A DNA stretch of 64,000 nt from CATOSP01 sp965216155 (lineage in GTDB: Bacteria > Chloroflexota > Dehalococcoidia > Lucifugimonadales > UBA3495). Every line of letters starts with the position of its first letter. Position 1 is the stretch's first letter. This document shows positions 52,231-62,585 of the stretch, in pieces. The stretch lies in contig CBDCFD010000005.1 in the NCBI GenBank assembly GCA_965216155.1, positions 835,067 to 899,066 of the forward strand, in the 5' to 3' direction. A model generated the notes under the pieces. It saw nothing but the letters and a program-made list of their open reading frames with translations. It did no database searches and had not been told where the DNA came from. The position numbers were made by a program, and so were the translations under genes.

Positions 52231-52902
52231 ATGACCAGTAATCCGAATTCCCGACTCCGTCACCCGTTGACCTGGCTCCTCCCCCTCCTCGTCATCGCCC
52301 TGGCGGCGCTCGTCCTGCCGTCCGGGGCCCACGCCCAGGTCAGCACGCCCACCGTGTCCTCGGCCGCCATCACATCCAGCCCCGGCGCGGACAACACCTA
52401 CGCCACCGGCGACACCATCACGGTCAGCCTGACCTTCAGCGAGGCGGTCACCGTCACCGGCACGCCGCACGTGGTGGTCGACATCGGCGGGCAGCCCCGT
52501 AACTTCAAGTACTCGGGCGATGGGAGCACCGCGGCGGCGCAGCCCTTCAGTTACACGGCGCTCGTGGGGGACAAGGACGCGGACGGCGTCTCGTTGCTGG
52601 TCAACAGCCTCACGCTGAACGGCGGCACGATCCAGGCCACTGACGACTCCACCAACGCCACGCTCACCCTTGCCGCCATGACCTTCGCCACCCACAAGGT
52701 GGACACCGAGGTCACGCTGCTGAGCAGCCTCGCTGATCCGGACGCATCCGGCACGATGACCATCAGCGCCACAGAGAGCGCCACAGTCCAAATCCAGGTG
52801 GGGGATGCGCGGGATCAGTATGACATCAATGCGATTACGCTGGACGTCAGTACGGCGTCCGCCACCCTCAACGCCGACGGTGGAACTGGACGGAGTTACT
52901 GA
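52231..52902 (+). CDS. Large secreted modular protein, N-terminal segment
   Basis: A clear signal peptide: MTSNPNSRLRHPLTWLLPLL followed by VIALAALVLPSGAHAQ with AHA-Q as the likely cleavage site. The first domain (TPTVSSAAITSSPGADNTYA, TITVSLTFSEAVTVTGTPHV, YTALVGDKDADGVS) is a bacterial surface beta domain found repeatedly in Chloroflexota secreted proteins. The frame ends at 52902 by frameshift: VELDGVTDAYADYTYTG continues in another frame. This is the 5' part of a gene that originally ran to about 61063. Confidence 0.75.
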   Translation: MTSNPNSRLRHPLTWLLPLLVIALAALVLPSGAHAQVSTPTVSSAAITSSPGADNTYATGDTITVSLTFSEAVTVTGTPHVVVDIGGQPRNFKYSGDGSTAAAQPFSYTALVGDKDADGVSLLVNSLTLNGGTIQATDDSTNATLTLAAMTFATHKVDTEVTLLSSLADPDASGTMTISATESATVQIQVGDARDQYDINAITLDVSTASATLNADGGTGRSY

Positions 52903-55478
52903 TGCATATGCGGACTACACATATACCGGGTCCGTGACGGCCACCGGCTTGCAGACATTCACATTGACCGGACCGGCAGGTTGGTGACATTCGGCAACGT
53001 GGGGTACATTCCAGGAAGCGTAATAGTGGGAAAAGGACCGGCCTATGACATAAAAATCAGCGGGTCGGGCGCCGGCAGCATCGAACTGGCAGGGACCAGC
53101 CAGAATGTCTCTGACCCAGGTGTTGTCTCCAGGCTTTTCTTCACTCGAGCTTCAAACGTAATTCGAACCCAAGGTGGGTGTTTCGGGTCACAGAGGTGCG
53201 ATTCCGCAGCTCATATACGGGGACGTCGTTTCGAGTCCGCCTAACGGGAGCGCCTATGCTGCCGGAGACCGGATCGACCTGCTGTTCGTGACCACGCGAC
53301 CCATGAATGATCCGGAAGGGCTCACCTTGCCGTTCTGGCTCGGGAACGGCGCCGAGCACCGCCGCGAGGCAGGCCTGGTCAAGGATATTTTCATCGAATT
53401 CGGGTACCGGTTGTTTTCCTACACGGTCCAGGCCGGCGATACGGATGCGGACGGGATATACATCGGGGCGGACCCGCTGGGAGACAATGCGGGCATCGAC
53501 TCCCATGCGGCGGACACTCCCGCTGTACCCGCTTACCTGCGGCTTGCGGCCAACCAGCTTCCAGCGAGTCAATCCGTCGACGGCTCCGGCTCGCGGACCT
53601 GCGAGGAGGTTCTCTGCAGCACTGTACTTGCCGAAGTTTCCGCCAACGATCGATTCTCGGGGTTTTCCGCCATACTTCTCGAAAGTAGCTCCCCCTTTCT
53701 TACATTGGGGGCATCAAGTGCGTGGTCTTTTGAGTATCGTGGTGAGGGGGACGCGGTTGTGGAGGTAGCCCTGGATCGTAATCATGATTTACTGGAACTC
53801 GATCTCATTGACGGGTTATCTGCCCCTCTCTATAACAGGTTGGCTCTCAGCGTGGACGGGACGGTATTTCTCCTGAGCGAGGCTAATAGTAAAGGACCAT
53901 CCGGCGAATATTTCCAGTGGCTCTACCCGGGCCTGACGTGGACGGAGGGCGATGAGATCGACGTCAAGCTGATCGAAACGGCGACGGCCACGTTCGACGC
54001 CGCCAGCTACGCCAAGGCCGAGGGCGACACCTTCGACGTTACGGTGACGCTGGGCGACTCCTTCGTGAACACGCTGACGCTCCCCATCGTGGTCGCGGGC
54101 AACGGCGGCGCGGACGCCGCGGACTACAGCAGGCATCCCGGAGAACCTGGTCTTCGCGCCCGGCGAGACCGTGAAGACGTTCACCGTGACCATCGTGGAT
54201 GACGAGATTGACGATGACGGCGAGAGCCTCACGCTGAGCTTCGACGACCCTCACATCAGGTCGGGCGGCGCCAACGAGACGGCCGCCATCACCATCATCC
54301 AGAACCTGGTCAGCAATACGGATCAGGGCGGCAATTCCGATGACAGGTTTGCCGGAACCGGAGATCACGGACAGGCGTCACCACCGGCGACAACCTGCCC
54401 GCTACAACATTACCGGCGTCACCATCATCTCCGAGGACCCGGAAGGTGACGACATAGCCCTTCAGATCTGCGAAGTTGCCGGCAACGGCTGGCCGACCAC
54501 GACCTGTACGGATCTCACCTCGGCCGGCCCTTTTGCGGCGGGACCCCTGCTCTTCAACGTTCCGACCGGTACGATGCTCACGCTGGAGGCAAACACCACC
54601 TACTGGTGGTGTTCAAGAGCCCCAGGAGAGCAGGTGCGCGTGGACGCCACCGACAGCGACGACAACGACGACACCTCCCTTCCGGACTGGGAAATTCGAA
54701 ACAAATCCCAGTTCAAAGACTCGAACGGCTGGCACGACCGCGGATATGACAGAGCGATTGCCATCGCCATCAGCGGCACGGTCAATAAGACCTTCGTCAA
54801 CGACAATGTGACCTTCACCCCCGACTCGTTCACCCGGGAGATCAACGAGAACACCGGCGCGAACGGGAACGTCGGCGCCCCCGTCACTGCCACCTACACC
54901 GGAACCTGCACACTCATCCACAGGCTCGGGGGCACTGACGCCGACTCCTTCGGGATCGACTCCTCCACCGGCCAGATCAGACCAGGTCCGGCGTCACCTA
55001 CGACCACGAGGCCAGGCCAAGCTACACCGTCACGGTTACGGCCTACCACTCCAGTTGCGGCACGGCCACGCCACGGTCACCATCAACGTCAACGACGTGA
55101 ACGAGCCGCCCGCGGGCGCCCCTGGAGGTGATTGCGTACCCCGTGCCACGCACCTTCGACCAGCTCTTCGTCCGCTGGACGCCCCCCGGCAATGCCGGCC
55201 GCCCGGCCATCACCGGCTACGACATCCAGTATGACTTCGGGGAGCGGCATCTTGGAATAACGGACCGCAAAACGTCGACGGGACGTCAGGCATAATCAGT
55301 GGCCTGGAGGATGGAGCTTACTACGACGTTCGAGTCCGCGCAAAGAATGACGAGGGTAGCGGCCCCTGGTCTGAGCAGTACTTTGTGATACACCAACATT
55401 CTGGACTTTGAGGTCGAGGTCTCCAGTACTATCGTCCCCGACGGGCTCGTACCAGGTGACAGCTTCCGTCTCCTACTC
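52886..55478 (+). pseudogene. Large secreted modular protein, central part with multiple frameshifts
   Basis: Successive frames must be joined near 52885, 52985, 53165, 54130, 54340, 54980, 55240 and 55390. The content in order is: an AAGDRIDLLFVTTRPMNDPE beta domain (53200-53570), a Calx-beta domain (ATFDAASYAKAEGDTFDVTV ... TVKTFTVTIVDDEIDDDGES, 53970-54260), the ITGVTIISEDPEGDDIALQI domain (54400-54790), a cadherin-like EINENTGANGNVGAPV stretch (54840-54990), and an FnIII domain (RPAITGYDIQYD ... YYDVRVRAKNDEGSGPWSEQ, 55140-55380). The longest single frames are 53174-54202 and 54340-55131. Without correction this part is not translatable as one protein. Confidence 0.7.
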
Positions 55479-58400
55479 GTGACCGACCCCGTCCAGGCGC
55501 GAGATACTAATATGGAGGACTACGCCGACGAAGCCGGGACCTCCAGTGATTCAATTGCCTTCTCGACGACCTGCAAACTTTGGCAATTCTTCAGACCTCT
55601 CGTAAGCACTCGTCATATCGACGCCCGAGTCATCACGAACACCACGTACACCAACGAAGACAAGGGAGTGCCCATCTACTGGGTTGGCGGCGCCAAGGCC
55701 GCGGATGATTACGAGGACTTCTACGACGGTGACTGGGACGACGAGTCCGCAAGGAACGCAAGGGGGGAACTCGTCCCGTTGCCCAACGGGGTGTGGACCG
55801 GCAGCACGGCAGACGGCACGGAGCTCATGGATGGCGGGACCTCCAGGGCTCTTGGCGAGAGCCCGGCGGGCTACGGCGCTCCCGGCTCCGGCGTCAGCGG
55901 CGAAGGCCCCATCCACAGCGGGTCCACTGCCGCCAACACCGCACTCAAACCTATTCTCGCTCTGTCGTCGGTGTTCAGGGTCGTGCATCCGCCCCTGGTA
56001 GCCAACGAAGGCCAAACCAGAGACACCGATGACCGGCGGTCCGCCAGGAGGTCGCAGGCGTTCACCACGGGGGCGAACCGGCACGGCTACGAGTTCTCGG
56101 GCGTGGCGGTTGGAAAACATTATACGGAAACCAGTCACATTGAGGTCTCGGTTTACTCCGTCGACACGAACGGTCATCCCGATACGCTGCTCTTTGCGTT
56201 ATCGAATCCAGATTCCTACACCAACGACACCCAGGCCTTCAACGCTCCTGCCGGCTCCACCCTGGACCCCGGCACCACCTACGCCGTAGTGGTCCAGCAC
56301 GCCACATCCGGCACCGACCTGACCCTGTATACCACCGCCAGTGACAGCGAGGACGATGAAAGCCTGGACGGCTGGAGCATCGCCAACGCCTTCCACTACG
56401 AGAACGGGGGCAGCTGGCAGGCGGACTCGGACGGCAAGGCGCTGAAGATCATCGTCCGGGGAATCGCGAAGGTGGGCCCCTCCCTCGCGCCCACCGAACT
56501 CACCGCCACCGCGGTGGGCGACAACCGCATCGACCTGTCCTGGACCGCCCCGACCGACGACGGCGGCTCCGCCATCACCGGCTACCGGATTGAGTCCTCC
56601 GCCGACGGCAGCACCGGCTGGACCGACCTGGTGGCGGATACCAGGATGACCGCCACCACTCACTCCCACACCGGCCTCATGCCCAATACCACCCGCTACT
56701 ACCGGGTCTCCGCCATCAACGGCGAGGGCACGTCCGAACCCTCCGACACCGCGAACGCCACCACCGACTACCCGGAGGTGACGGTCCAGTTTGACGGCGG
56801 TCCATACACCGTCGCGGAGGGCGGCACCCAGACGGTCACCGTTGTCCTCAGCGGGGACCCCTTTCGAACCACCGTCATCCCGCTCATGGCCACCGGTCAG
56901 AACGGGGCGCAGTCCGGCGACTATACCATACCCCCCAGCGTGACTTTCAGCACGGGGCAGACGTACGCGCCGTTCACCTTCACGGCAACCCAGGACGGCG
57001 TGGACGACGACGATGAGAGCGTGAGGCTCACCTTCGGCCCGAACCTGCCGTCCAAGGTGAGCGTCGGAACGATGGACGAGACCACCGTCAGCATCACCGA
57101 CGACGACGACCCGCGGGTGGAGGTCTCTTTCGGTTCCGGGACCTACATCGTTCCTGAAGGCGGGACGCAGCAGGTGACGGTCACCCTGAGCGCGGACCCG
57201 GAGCGCCAGGTGGTCATTCTCATTACTGCGACGCCCCAGGGCGGGGCGGCCGAGGACGACTACTCCGGCGTACCCGACGACGTGACGTTCAACTCAGGTC
57301 AAAAGTCGAAGTCGTTCACGTTCTCCGCAACGGATGACACGCAGGATGAGGACGGGGAGAAAGTGCTGCTCACCTTTGGGACGCTGCCGACTCGGGTGAC
57401 CGCGGGGGCGACGGGCCAGACGACAATCAGCATTTCCGACGACTGCGCGGACGTCGACATCTGGTGCGCCACCATGGCGTTTGGCGCCACGGTGCATTGG
57501 GAGGGCAGGTACGATCTGCATGCCACTGACGTCGACAACAGGGAGTTCAGCCACAACGGCGCGGACTACCAGTTGTTGTTCACCGCAATGCACCAGAACG
57601 GTCACGATTCCGGCGACGACAACCATGTTGTACTGCCGTTCGGCATACCCGAACGGACGGAGTTCCTGATTGATTTTCTCAACCTGAGCGGCCCGAGCGA
57701 CCAGGTGTTCGATCCGCCGAACAATGACTGGCTGGACTGGACGCTGCACGTCGGCACCGTCAGCGACGGCGAAACGCTGACCGCTACGCTCCGCTTCAGC
57801 GAAGCCAGGAAATTGGCCGGAGCCTGGTGGCGGTGGTCAGGCGGGGATATCGACGATCTCCGCCGCGCTTGGAAGACGGACCAACTCTACAAGCTCAGGC
57901 TGGTGGAGGACCCAAGGTCGGAGCGGACGCCGCAGCCGCTGAATCCGCCCCTGTACCTGCGTGTCCAGGGCGAGGTTAACACGACCCAAACGTGGCTGCG
58001 ATGGCTCACACCCCAGACCAGGCACGACAGAGTGCCGCCGGTGGACAGCTACAGGATCCAGTGGAAGCAGTCCTCCGGCAGCTGGGACACGGCCTCCGAC
58101 GTTTCGGAGGTCACCCGGGGCCCCAGCCGCCAACGCCCCGTGTCCCATTATCTGGACGGGCTGACCCCGGGGGTCGAGTACAACATCCGGGTCATAGCGA
58201 CCGACAGCGTCGGCGACAGTGAGCCATCCAATGAAGTCACCTATACCAAGCCTGCCGAAGCTCAGCTCGCCCTCTCAAACACGCCGGCCGAAGGCGAGCC
58301 GCGCATCGATGGAATCCCGGAGGTGGGCCAGACGCTGTCGGCCGACACCACGGGCATTGTGGACGTCGACGGCCTGGATGACGTTATCTTCCAGTACCAG

Positions 58401-60098
58401 TGGCTGGCCGGTGACGCGGATATCGCCGGCTCCACCGGCTCCACCTACACCGTAGTGTCCGGAGACGTGGGCAGGGCCATCAGGGTGAGGGTCGCCTTCA
58501 CCGACGACGGGGGCAACGAGGAGACGCTGACCAGCGCGCCCACCGTGGCAACGGCGGCGGGCCTGCAGCTCCGGTCGGCCACGGTGGACCTCGGCATGCT
58601 GACGCTGACCTACAGCAAAGAACTGGACACGGGCGTCTCGCTGGAGACGGCTCCCTTCGCCGTGAACGTGAACGGTTCATCCCGGTCGCTCAGCGGAGTC
58701 GCGGTGGGCCAATCCAGTGTCCTGCTGCTCCTGTCCCAGCCGGTGGAGGCCGGGGACATGGTGACGGTGGACTACACGGTGCCCGACGGCCCCGATTTCA
58801 TCCGGGACACGCTGGGCAGGAAGGCGGCCTCCTTCAGCAGGCAGGCGGTCACGAACAGCACGGCTGAGGACCAGGAGGACGCGGCCAGGGGCACGGAGGA
58901 CGCGGATACGGAACCGGAGTACGCATCGGCAGTCGTAGAACCGACACTGACTGTCACGGTCCACGACGTGCCGTCATCCCACAACGGGCAGGACGCGTTC
59001 ACCTTCGAGTTGCGGTTCAGCGAGGACCCCAAGCCGGACTTCAGCTACACGACGGTGCGGGATCATGCGTTCACCGTGGCCGGGGGATCGGTGACCTATG
59101 TGCGCCGGCTGGCCCGGCCCAGCAATATCGGGTGGGAGGTCCACGTCACGCCCGACGGCAACGGGGACGTCAACCTGTCGCTCCGAAGCACCAACAGCTG
59201 CTCCGCCCAGGGAGCCATCTGCACCGGGGAAGGCAGGAAACTGTCCGGCGGGCTTCAGCTGGCCGTTGCGGGGCCGAACACCCCGGCCACGGGAGCGCCC
59301 ACGATCAGCGGCACCGCCCAGGTGGGCGAGACCCTCACCGCCGACACCACCGGCATATCCGACGACGACGGCCTGACCAACGCTGCCTTCACCTACCAGT
59401 GGCTCGCTGGCGACGCTGAGATCAACGGCGCAACCGCTTCCACCTACACCCTTGCTGCCGACGACGCGGGCAAGGCCATCAGGGTGAGGGTGACCTTCAC
59501 CGACGACGCGGGCAACGACGAGGAGCTGACCAGCGCCGCAACGGGCGCAGTGGCGGCGGCTCCTCCTCCGCCCAACACCCCGGCCACGGGCGCTCCCACC
59601 ATCAGCGGGACGCTCCAGGTGGGCGAGACTCTGACCGCCGGCACCACCGACATTTCCGACGGCGACGGCCTGGGCAACGCTGTCTTCGCCTACCAGTGGC
59701 TGGCCGCCGACTCCAATATAAGCGGCGCCACGGATTCCACCTACACTCTTGTTGCCGCCGACGCGGGCAAGACCATCAGGGTGAGGGTTTCCTTCACCGA
59801 CGACGCGGGCAACAACGAGGAGCTGACCAGCGTGGCAACGGGCGCGGTGGCACCGAAGCCGAACACCCCAGCGACGGGCGCCCCCACCATCAGCGGTACG
59901 GCACGGGTGAGCGAGACGCTCACCGCCTCGACGACCGACATATCCGACGCGGACGGCATGACCAGCGCAACGTTCAGTTACCAGTGGCTGGCCGACGACT
60001 CCAATATAAGCGGCGCCACGGATTCCACCTACACTCTTGTTGCCGCCGACGCGGGCAAGACCATCAGGGTGAGGGTTTCCTTCACAACGAGGAGCTGA
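55479..60098 (+). CDS. Large secreted modular protein, 1539-residue open segment
   Basis: The longest intact part of the broken gene; its nominal GTG start is internal. Domains in order: a beta domain with ANEGQTRDTDDRRSARRSQA and FTTGANRHGYEFSGVAVG (about 1-330), FnIII (LAPTELTATAVGDNRIDLSW, about 335-430), two Calx-beta domains (GPYTVAEGGTQTVTVVLSGD and GTYIVPEGGTQQVTVTLSAD, about 435-640), a carbohydrate-binding-like region (660-820), FnIII (820-925), one Ig-like repeat, a copper-resistance-like beta domain (LTLTYSKELDTGVSLETAPF), a FTFELRFSEDPKPDFSYTTV domain and three further Ig-like repeats. It is probably an adhesin or matrix protein. The frame ends in the fourth repeat by frameshift. 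Confidence 0.75.
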   Translation: MTDPVQARDTNMEDYADEAGTSSDSIAFSTTCKLWQFFRPLVSTRHIDARVITNTTYTNEDKGVPIYWVGGAKAADDYEDFYDGDWDDESARNARGELVPLPNGVWTGSTADGTELMDGGTSRALGESPAGYGAPGSGVSGEGPIHSGSTAANTALKPILALSSVFRVVHPPLVANEGQTRDTDDRRSARRSQAFTTGANRHGYEFSGVAVGKHYTETSHIEVSVYSVDTNGHPDTLLFALSNPDSYTNDTQAFNAPAGSTLDPGTTYAVVVQHATSGTDLTLYTTASDSEDDESLDGWSIANAFHYENGGSWQADSDGKALKIIVRGIAKVGPSLAPTELTATAVGDNRIDLSWTAPTDDGGSAITGYRIESSADGSTGWTDLVADTRMTATTHSHTGLMPNTTRYYRVSAINGEGTSEPSDTANATTDYPEVTVQFDGGPYTVAEGGTQTVTVVLSGDPFRTTVIPLMATGQNGAQSGDYTIPPSVTFSTGQTYAPFTFTATQDGVDDDDESVRLTFGPNLPSKVSVGTMDETTVSITDDDDPRVEVSFGSGTYIVPEGGTQQVTVTLSADPERQVVILITATPQGGAAEDDYSGVPDDVTFNSGQKSKSFTFSATDDTQDEDGEKVLLTFGTLPTRVTAGATGQTTISISDDCADVDIWCATMAFGATVHWEGRYDLHATDVDNREFSHNGADYQLLFTAMHQNGHDSGDDNHVVLPFGIPERTEFLIDFLNLSGPSDQVFDPPNNDWLDWTLHVGTVSDGETLTATLRFSEARKLAGAWWRWSGGDIDDLRRAWKTDQLYKLRLVEDPRSERTPQPLNPPLYLRVQGEVNTTQTWLRWLTPQTRHDRVPPVDSYRIQWKQSSGSWDTASDVSEVTRGPSRQRPVSHYLDGLTPGVEYNIRVIATDSVGDSEPSNEVTYTKPAEAQLALSNTPAEGEPRIDGIPEVGQTLSADTTGIVDVDGLDDVIFQYQWLAGDADIAGSTGSTYTVVSGDVGRAIRVRVAFTDDGGNEETLTSAPTVATAAGLQLRSATVDLGMLTLTYSKELDTGVSLETAPFAVNVNGSSRSLSGVAVGQSSVLLLLSQPVEAGDMVTVDYTVPDGPDFIRDTLGRKAASFSRQAVTNSTAEDQEDAARGTEDADTEPEYASAVVEPTLTVTVHDVPSSHNGQDAFTFELRFSEDPKPDFSYTTVRDHAFTVAGGSVTYVRRLARPSNIGWEVHVTPDGNGDVNLSLRSTNSCSAQGAICTGEGRKLSGGLQLAVAGPNTPATGAPTISGTAQVGETLTADTTGISDDDGLTNAAFTYQWLAGDAEINGATASTYTLAADDAGKAIRVRVTFTDDAGNDEELTSAATGAVAAAPPPPNTPATGAPTISGTLQVGETLTAGTTDISDGDGLGNAVFAYQWLAADSNISGATDSTYTLVAADAGKTIRVRVSFTDDAGNNEELTSVATGAVAPKPNTPATGAPTISGTARVSETLTASTTDISDADGMTSATFSYQWLADDSNISGATDSTYTLVAADAGKTIRVRVSFTTRS

Positions 60099-61063
60099 CC
60101 AGCGTGGCAACGGGCGCGGTGGCACCGAAGCCGAACACCCCAGCGACGGGCGCCCCCACCATCGCGGTACGGCACGGGTGAGCGAGACGCTCACCGCCTC
60201 GACGACCGACTCCGACGCGGACGGCATGCCAGCGCCGCCGACGCGCCGGCAAGGCCATCAGGGTGAGGGTTTCCTTCACCGACGACGGCGAAAACGGCGA
60301 GGAGCTGGCCAGCGCCGCAACGAGCGCAGTGGCGGCGGAAGTCGTTAACCCGCCGCTGACGGCCAGCGCCCGGAACGTACCGTCGTCCCATGACGGGAGC
60401 GCCGCGTTCACCTTCGAGCTGCGCTTCAGCGATGAGCTCCCGCTGAGCTATGTGACCCTGCGGGACCACGTGTTCACCGTGACCGGGGGCTCGGTGACCT
60501 ATGTGCGCCGGCTGGCCCCGCCCAGCAATATGAGGTGGGAGGTCCACGTCACGCCGGATTCAGACGGCTCCTTGGTTATCGTGCTGCCCGTGACCGGGGA
60601 CTGCGAGGCCGACGGCGCCATCTGCACGGAGGACGGCAGGCGGCTGTCCAACCGCCTGGAGGTCACGGTTAACGGTCCCTAGCCGGCGTCTTTGCCGCCA
60701 GCCATGACCAACCTGACGGCGACAGTGAACTCGGTCGGGCACATCGTGTTGGAATGGGAGGCCCCGGACGGCGGCGAGGTAACCGGCTACCGGATACTCC
60801 GGCGACGCCCCGCTCTGGATGAGGGCTTGCTGCCGGAGTACGTTGCGAACAGACGGAGCACGGCGGCCACGGACGCCGCGCCGGGAGTGCAGAACGTGTA
60901 CCGGGTTCAGGCGATCGGTGCGGCGGGCCGGGGCCGACGCTCGAACCACGTCAACGCGACCCTGCAGGACCGGGGACGGCTCCCGGCAGCGAGAGAGGCC
61001 GCACACAGGGACGGGCGGCCCGTTCGAGGACACCCCTTTCGTATGCGATACAACCAATGGTGA
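60099..61063 (+). pseudogene. Large secreted modular protein, 3' remainder
   Basis: After the frameshift near 60088 a partly deleted repeat follows. Then frame 60263-60682 encodes the end of an Ig-like repeat and a HDGSAAFTFELRFSDELPLS ... CTEDGRRLSNRLEVTVNGP domain. An in-frame TAG at 60680 separates it from a final FnIII domain in the same frame (MTNLTATVNSVGHIVLEWEA, VYRVQAIGAAGRGRRSNHVN, 60692-61063). No anchor domain is seen. Confidence 0.6.
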
Positions 61064-61111
61064 GCGGAGGAATGCAGAGCAATACGCAGGATCCCCACAT
61101 CCTCTGGGATT

Positions 61112-61265
61112 TGAATGGAAATTACGGCCTCTGCACGGAGCATGGCCAGTTGGCAGCCTGGCCCAGTACCAGCGAGGGTAGGGCGTCTGCAAAGTTCTTC
61201 CCCCGCTCGATGCTGGCCCACAGGGGCATATCAGCTGGAGTCGGCCAGCGGGCGAACCAAGCTGA
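61112..61265 (+). repeat. Dispersed repeat shared with 16040-16202 (inverted)
   Basis: GCACGGAGCATGGCC, GTTGGCAGCCTG and CCCAGTACCAGCGAGGG in this order match the minus strand of 16040-16202. It lies against the IS1380-type remnant on its right and the end of the surface gene on its left, so it may be the terminal part of a mobile element. Confidence 0.5.
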
Positions 61266-61299
61266 GGTCACGACCAGGCCGGAGCTGGCGGGAAACGGA

Positions 61300-61559
61300 C
61301 CGGCCGTCCCACCGGCGCGCCGCGCATCGGCGTTGGCGATGCAGTTGCCGGTCGCCAGCGCGGAGACGACCAGCGTCAGCATATTGTCGCCGGTGTTGGC
61401 CCGCCCCGGCGCGCCGCCGAGGTCGAGGTGATGGTGGACGAGTTCCCGCAGGCCCAGGTGCTGGGCGAGGGTGGGCGGAAGCATCAGCCGGGCATTGGCC
61501 ACCAGGCCGTGGTCGTCAAAGACGACGCGGATCCGGCCGGGATTGTTCTGTGGCAGCAT
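61300..61559 (-). pseudogene. IS1380-type transposase, N-terminal remnant
   Basis: The minus-strand frame reads IRVVFDDHGLVANARLMLPP, TLAQHLGLRELVHHHLDLGG and APGRANTGDNMLTLVVSALA then GNCIANADARRAGG, a close match to the conserved start of IS1380-family transposases. It becomes unrelated after RAGGT, so the catalytic part is missing. Confidence 0.7.
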
Positions 61560-61726
61560 CCAAAGGGTGCTCCCTGTCTCCGGGCGGGTTTCTGTTACAA
61601 AACCGGTATCCCAGATTCAGAGGAGCACCCCTCCGCCCTTTCAGAAAACCTCTTGCACCCAGTCGTTGGGTGGATTCGGGTTCAGACTGTATGGGGCCCT
61701 GGCGATCTTGTTACGGAGGACTTTGT

Positions 61727-62542
61727 ATGTGGAAGGCGATGGCGTTCCCGCGGTTGGGGAAACAGGCGGTCCTACTCGTCGCACTAGTCGCGCTCGTTGC
61801 GCTCGTTGCGGGGCTGTCGGCCTATGCCGGCTCTGAAGCCGCGTCGGCGGGTCCGACAGACCAAGACCTTCAACGGACGGCCATCACGGTCCCGTTCGAG
61901 CAGCCGGACACACAACCCGAGCAGTCATTCAGCAGGTCCTCGGCTGGGGCGCAGGGAGGGTCCCCAAGCTTGGCATCGTCCGGAGTGGCCGAAGCCGAAG
62001 CCGGGGGCGCGGCGCAGCCATCTCCGGTGGCGGCCCCACCCAGGGCCCGACCGGAGCAGGGCGTCGCCGATGCAGCCCAGCAGCAGATAAAGGGGGAGCA
62101 GACCGAATACACCTGGGAGGACGGCGACCGCACGCTGACGGTGACGCTGCAGGCGGACCTGGTGCTGGAGAAAAGCGGGGGCGGAGTGGCCAAGGGGTTG
62201 CTGGCCGAGACACCGAGCGGCAGCGTCGTCCGGTCGGCGGATGCCCAGGGGCGGAATACGGGGCTGCCGGTCTTCCGGTCCTCCTCGGGCACCCTGATGA
62301 CGCTGCCAGGCGGGGTGCTGCTGCTCTTGGACCCGGACTGGAGCGAGAGCCGGGTCAACCAGTTCTTCGCCGACAACGGCATAGCGTTGGGGGACGTGTC
62401 GGCGCTGGGGTGGATAGGCAACGGCTACCTCATCGAGACCGCGCCGGGCTTTCCGTCCCTGACCTTGGCGAACGCCCTGGCGGGACAGGAGGGGGTGGAG
62501 ATCTCGAGCCCCAACTGGTGGCAGGAAGTCGAACTGAAGTAG
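61727..62542 (+). CDS. Secreted protein resembling an S8-peptidase prodomain region
   Basis: The start is at MWKAMAFPRLGKQAVLLVAL, 6 nt after ACGGAGGA. The frame is open 600 nt further upstream through mobile-element sequence, which is not used. An N-terminal hydrophobic segment (VLLVALVALVALVAGLSAYA) is a signal peptide or anchor. An Ala/Pro/Gln-rich linker follows (about 45-115). The C-terminal domain (GTLMTLPGGVLLLLDPDWSE, FFADNGIALGDVSALGWIGN, LANALAGQEGVEISSPNWWQ) resembles the region before the catalytic domain in secreted subtilisin-like peptidases, yet the gene stops right there. It may be an inhibitor/chaperone or a truncated protease. It lies 43 nt before the next secreted gene. Confidence 0.65.
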   Translation: MWKAMAFPRLGKQAVLLVALVALVALVAGLSAYAGSEAASAGPTDQDLQRTAITVPFEQPDTQPEQSFSRSSAGAQGGSPSLASSGVAEAEAGGAAQPSPVAAPPRARPEQGVADAAQQQIKGEQTEYTWEDGDRTLTVTLQADLVLEKSGGGVAKGLLAETPSGSVVRSADAQGRNTGLPVFRSSSGTLMTLPGGVLLLLDPDWSESRVNQFFADNGIALGDVSALGWIGNGYLIETAPGFPSLTLANALAGQEGVEISSPNWWQEVELK

Positions 62543-62585
62543 AGGGGACCCACTCGCACATGCTGCTTGCAGGAAGCCCCTGTCT

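Noticed and set aside
51687..52241. Open frames of 160-175 codons on both strands upstream of the secreted gene
   Set aside because: Arg/Pro/Ala-rich composition on both strands and no motif; better explained as intergenic GC-rich DNA.
61115..61726. Upstream extension of the secreted protein at 61727 (475 codons in total)
   Set aside because: The upstream codons cross a dispersed repeat and an antisense IS1380 remnant; the ribosome binding site and signal peptide point to the ATG at 61727.
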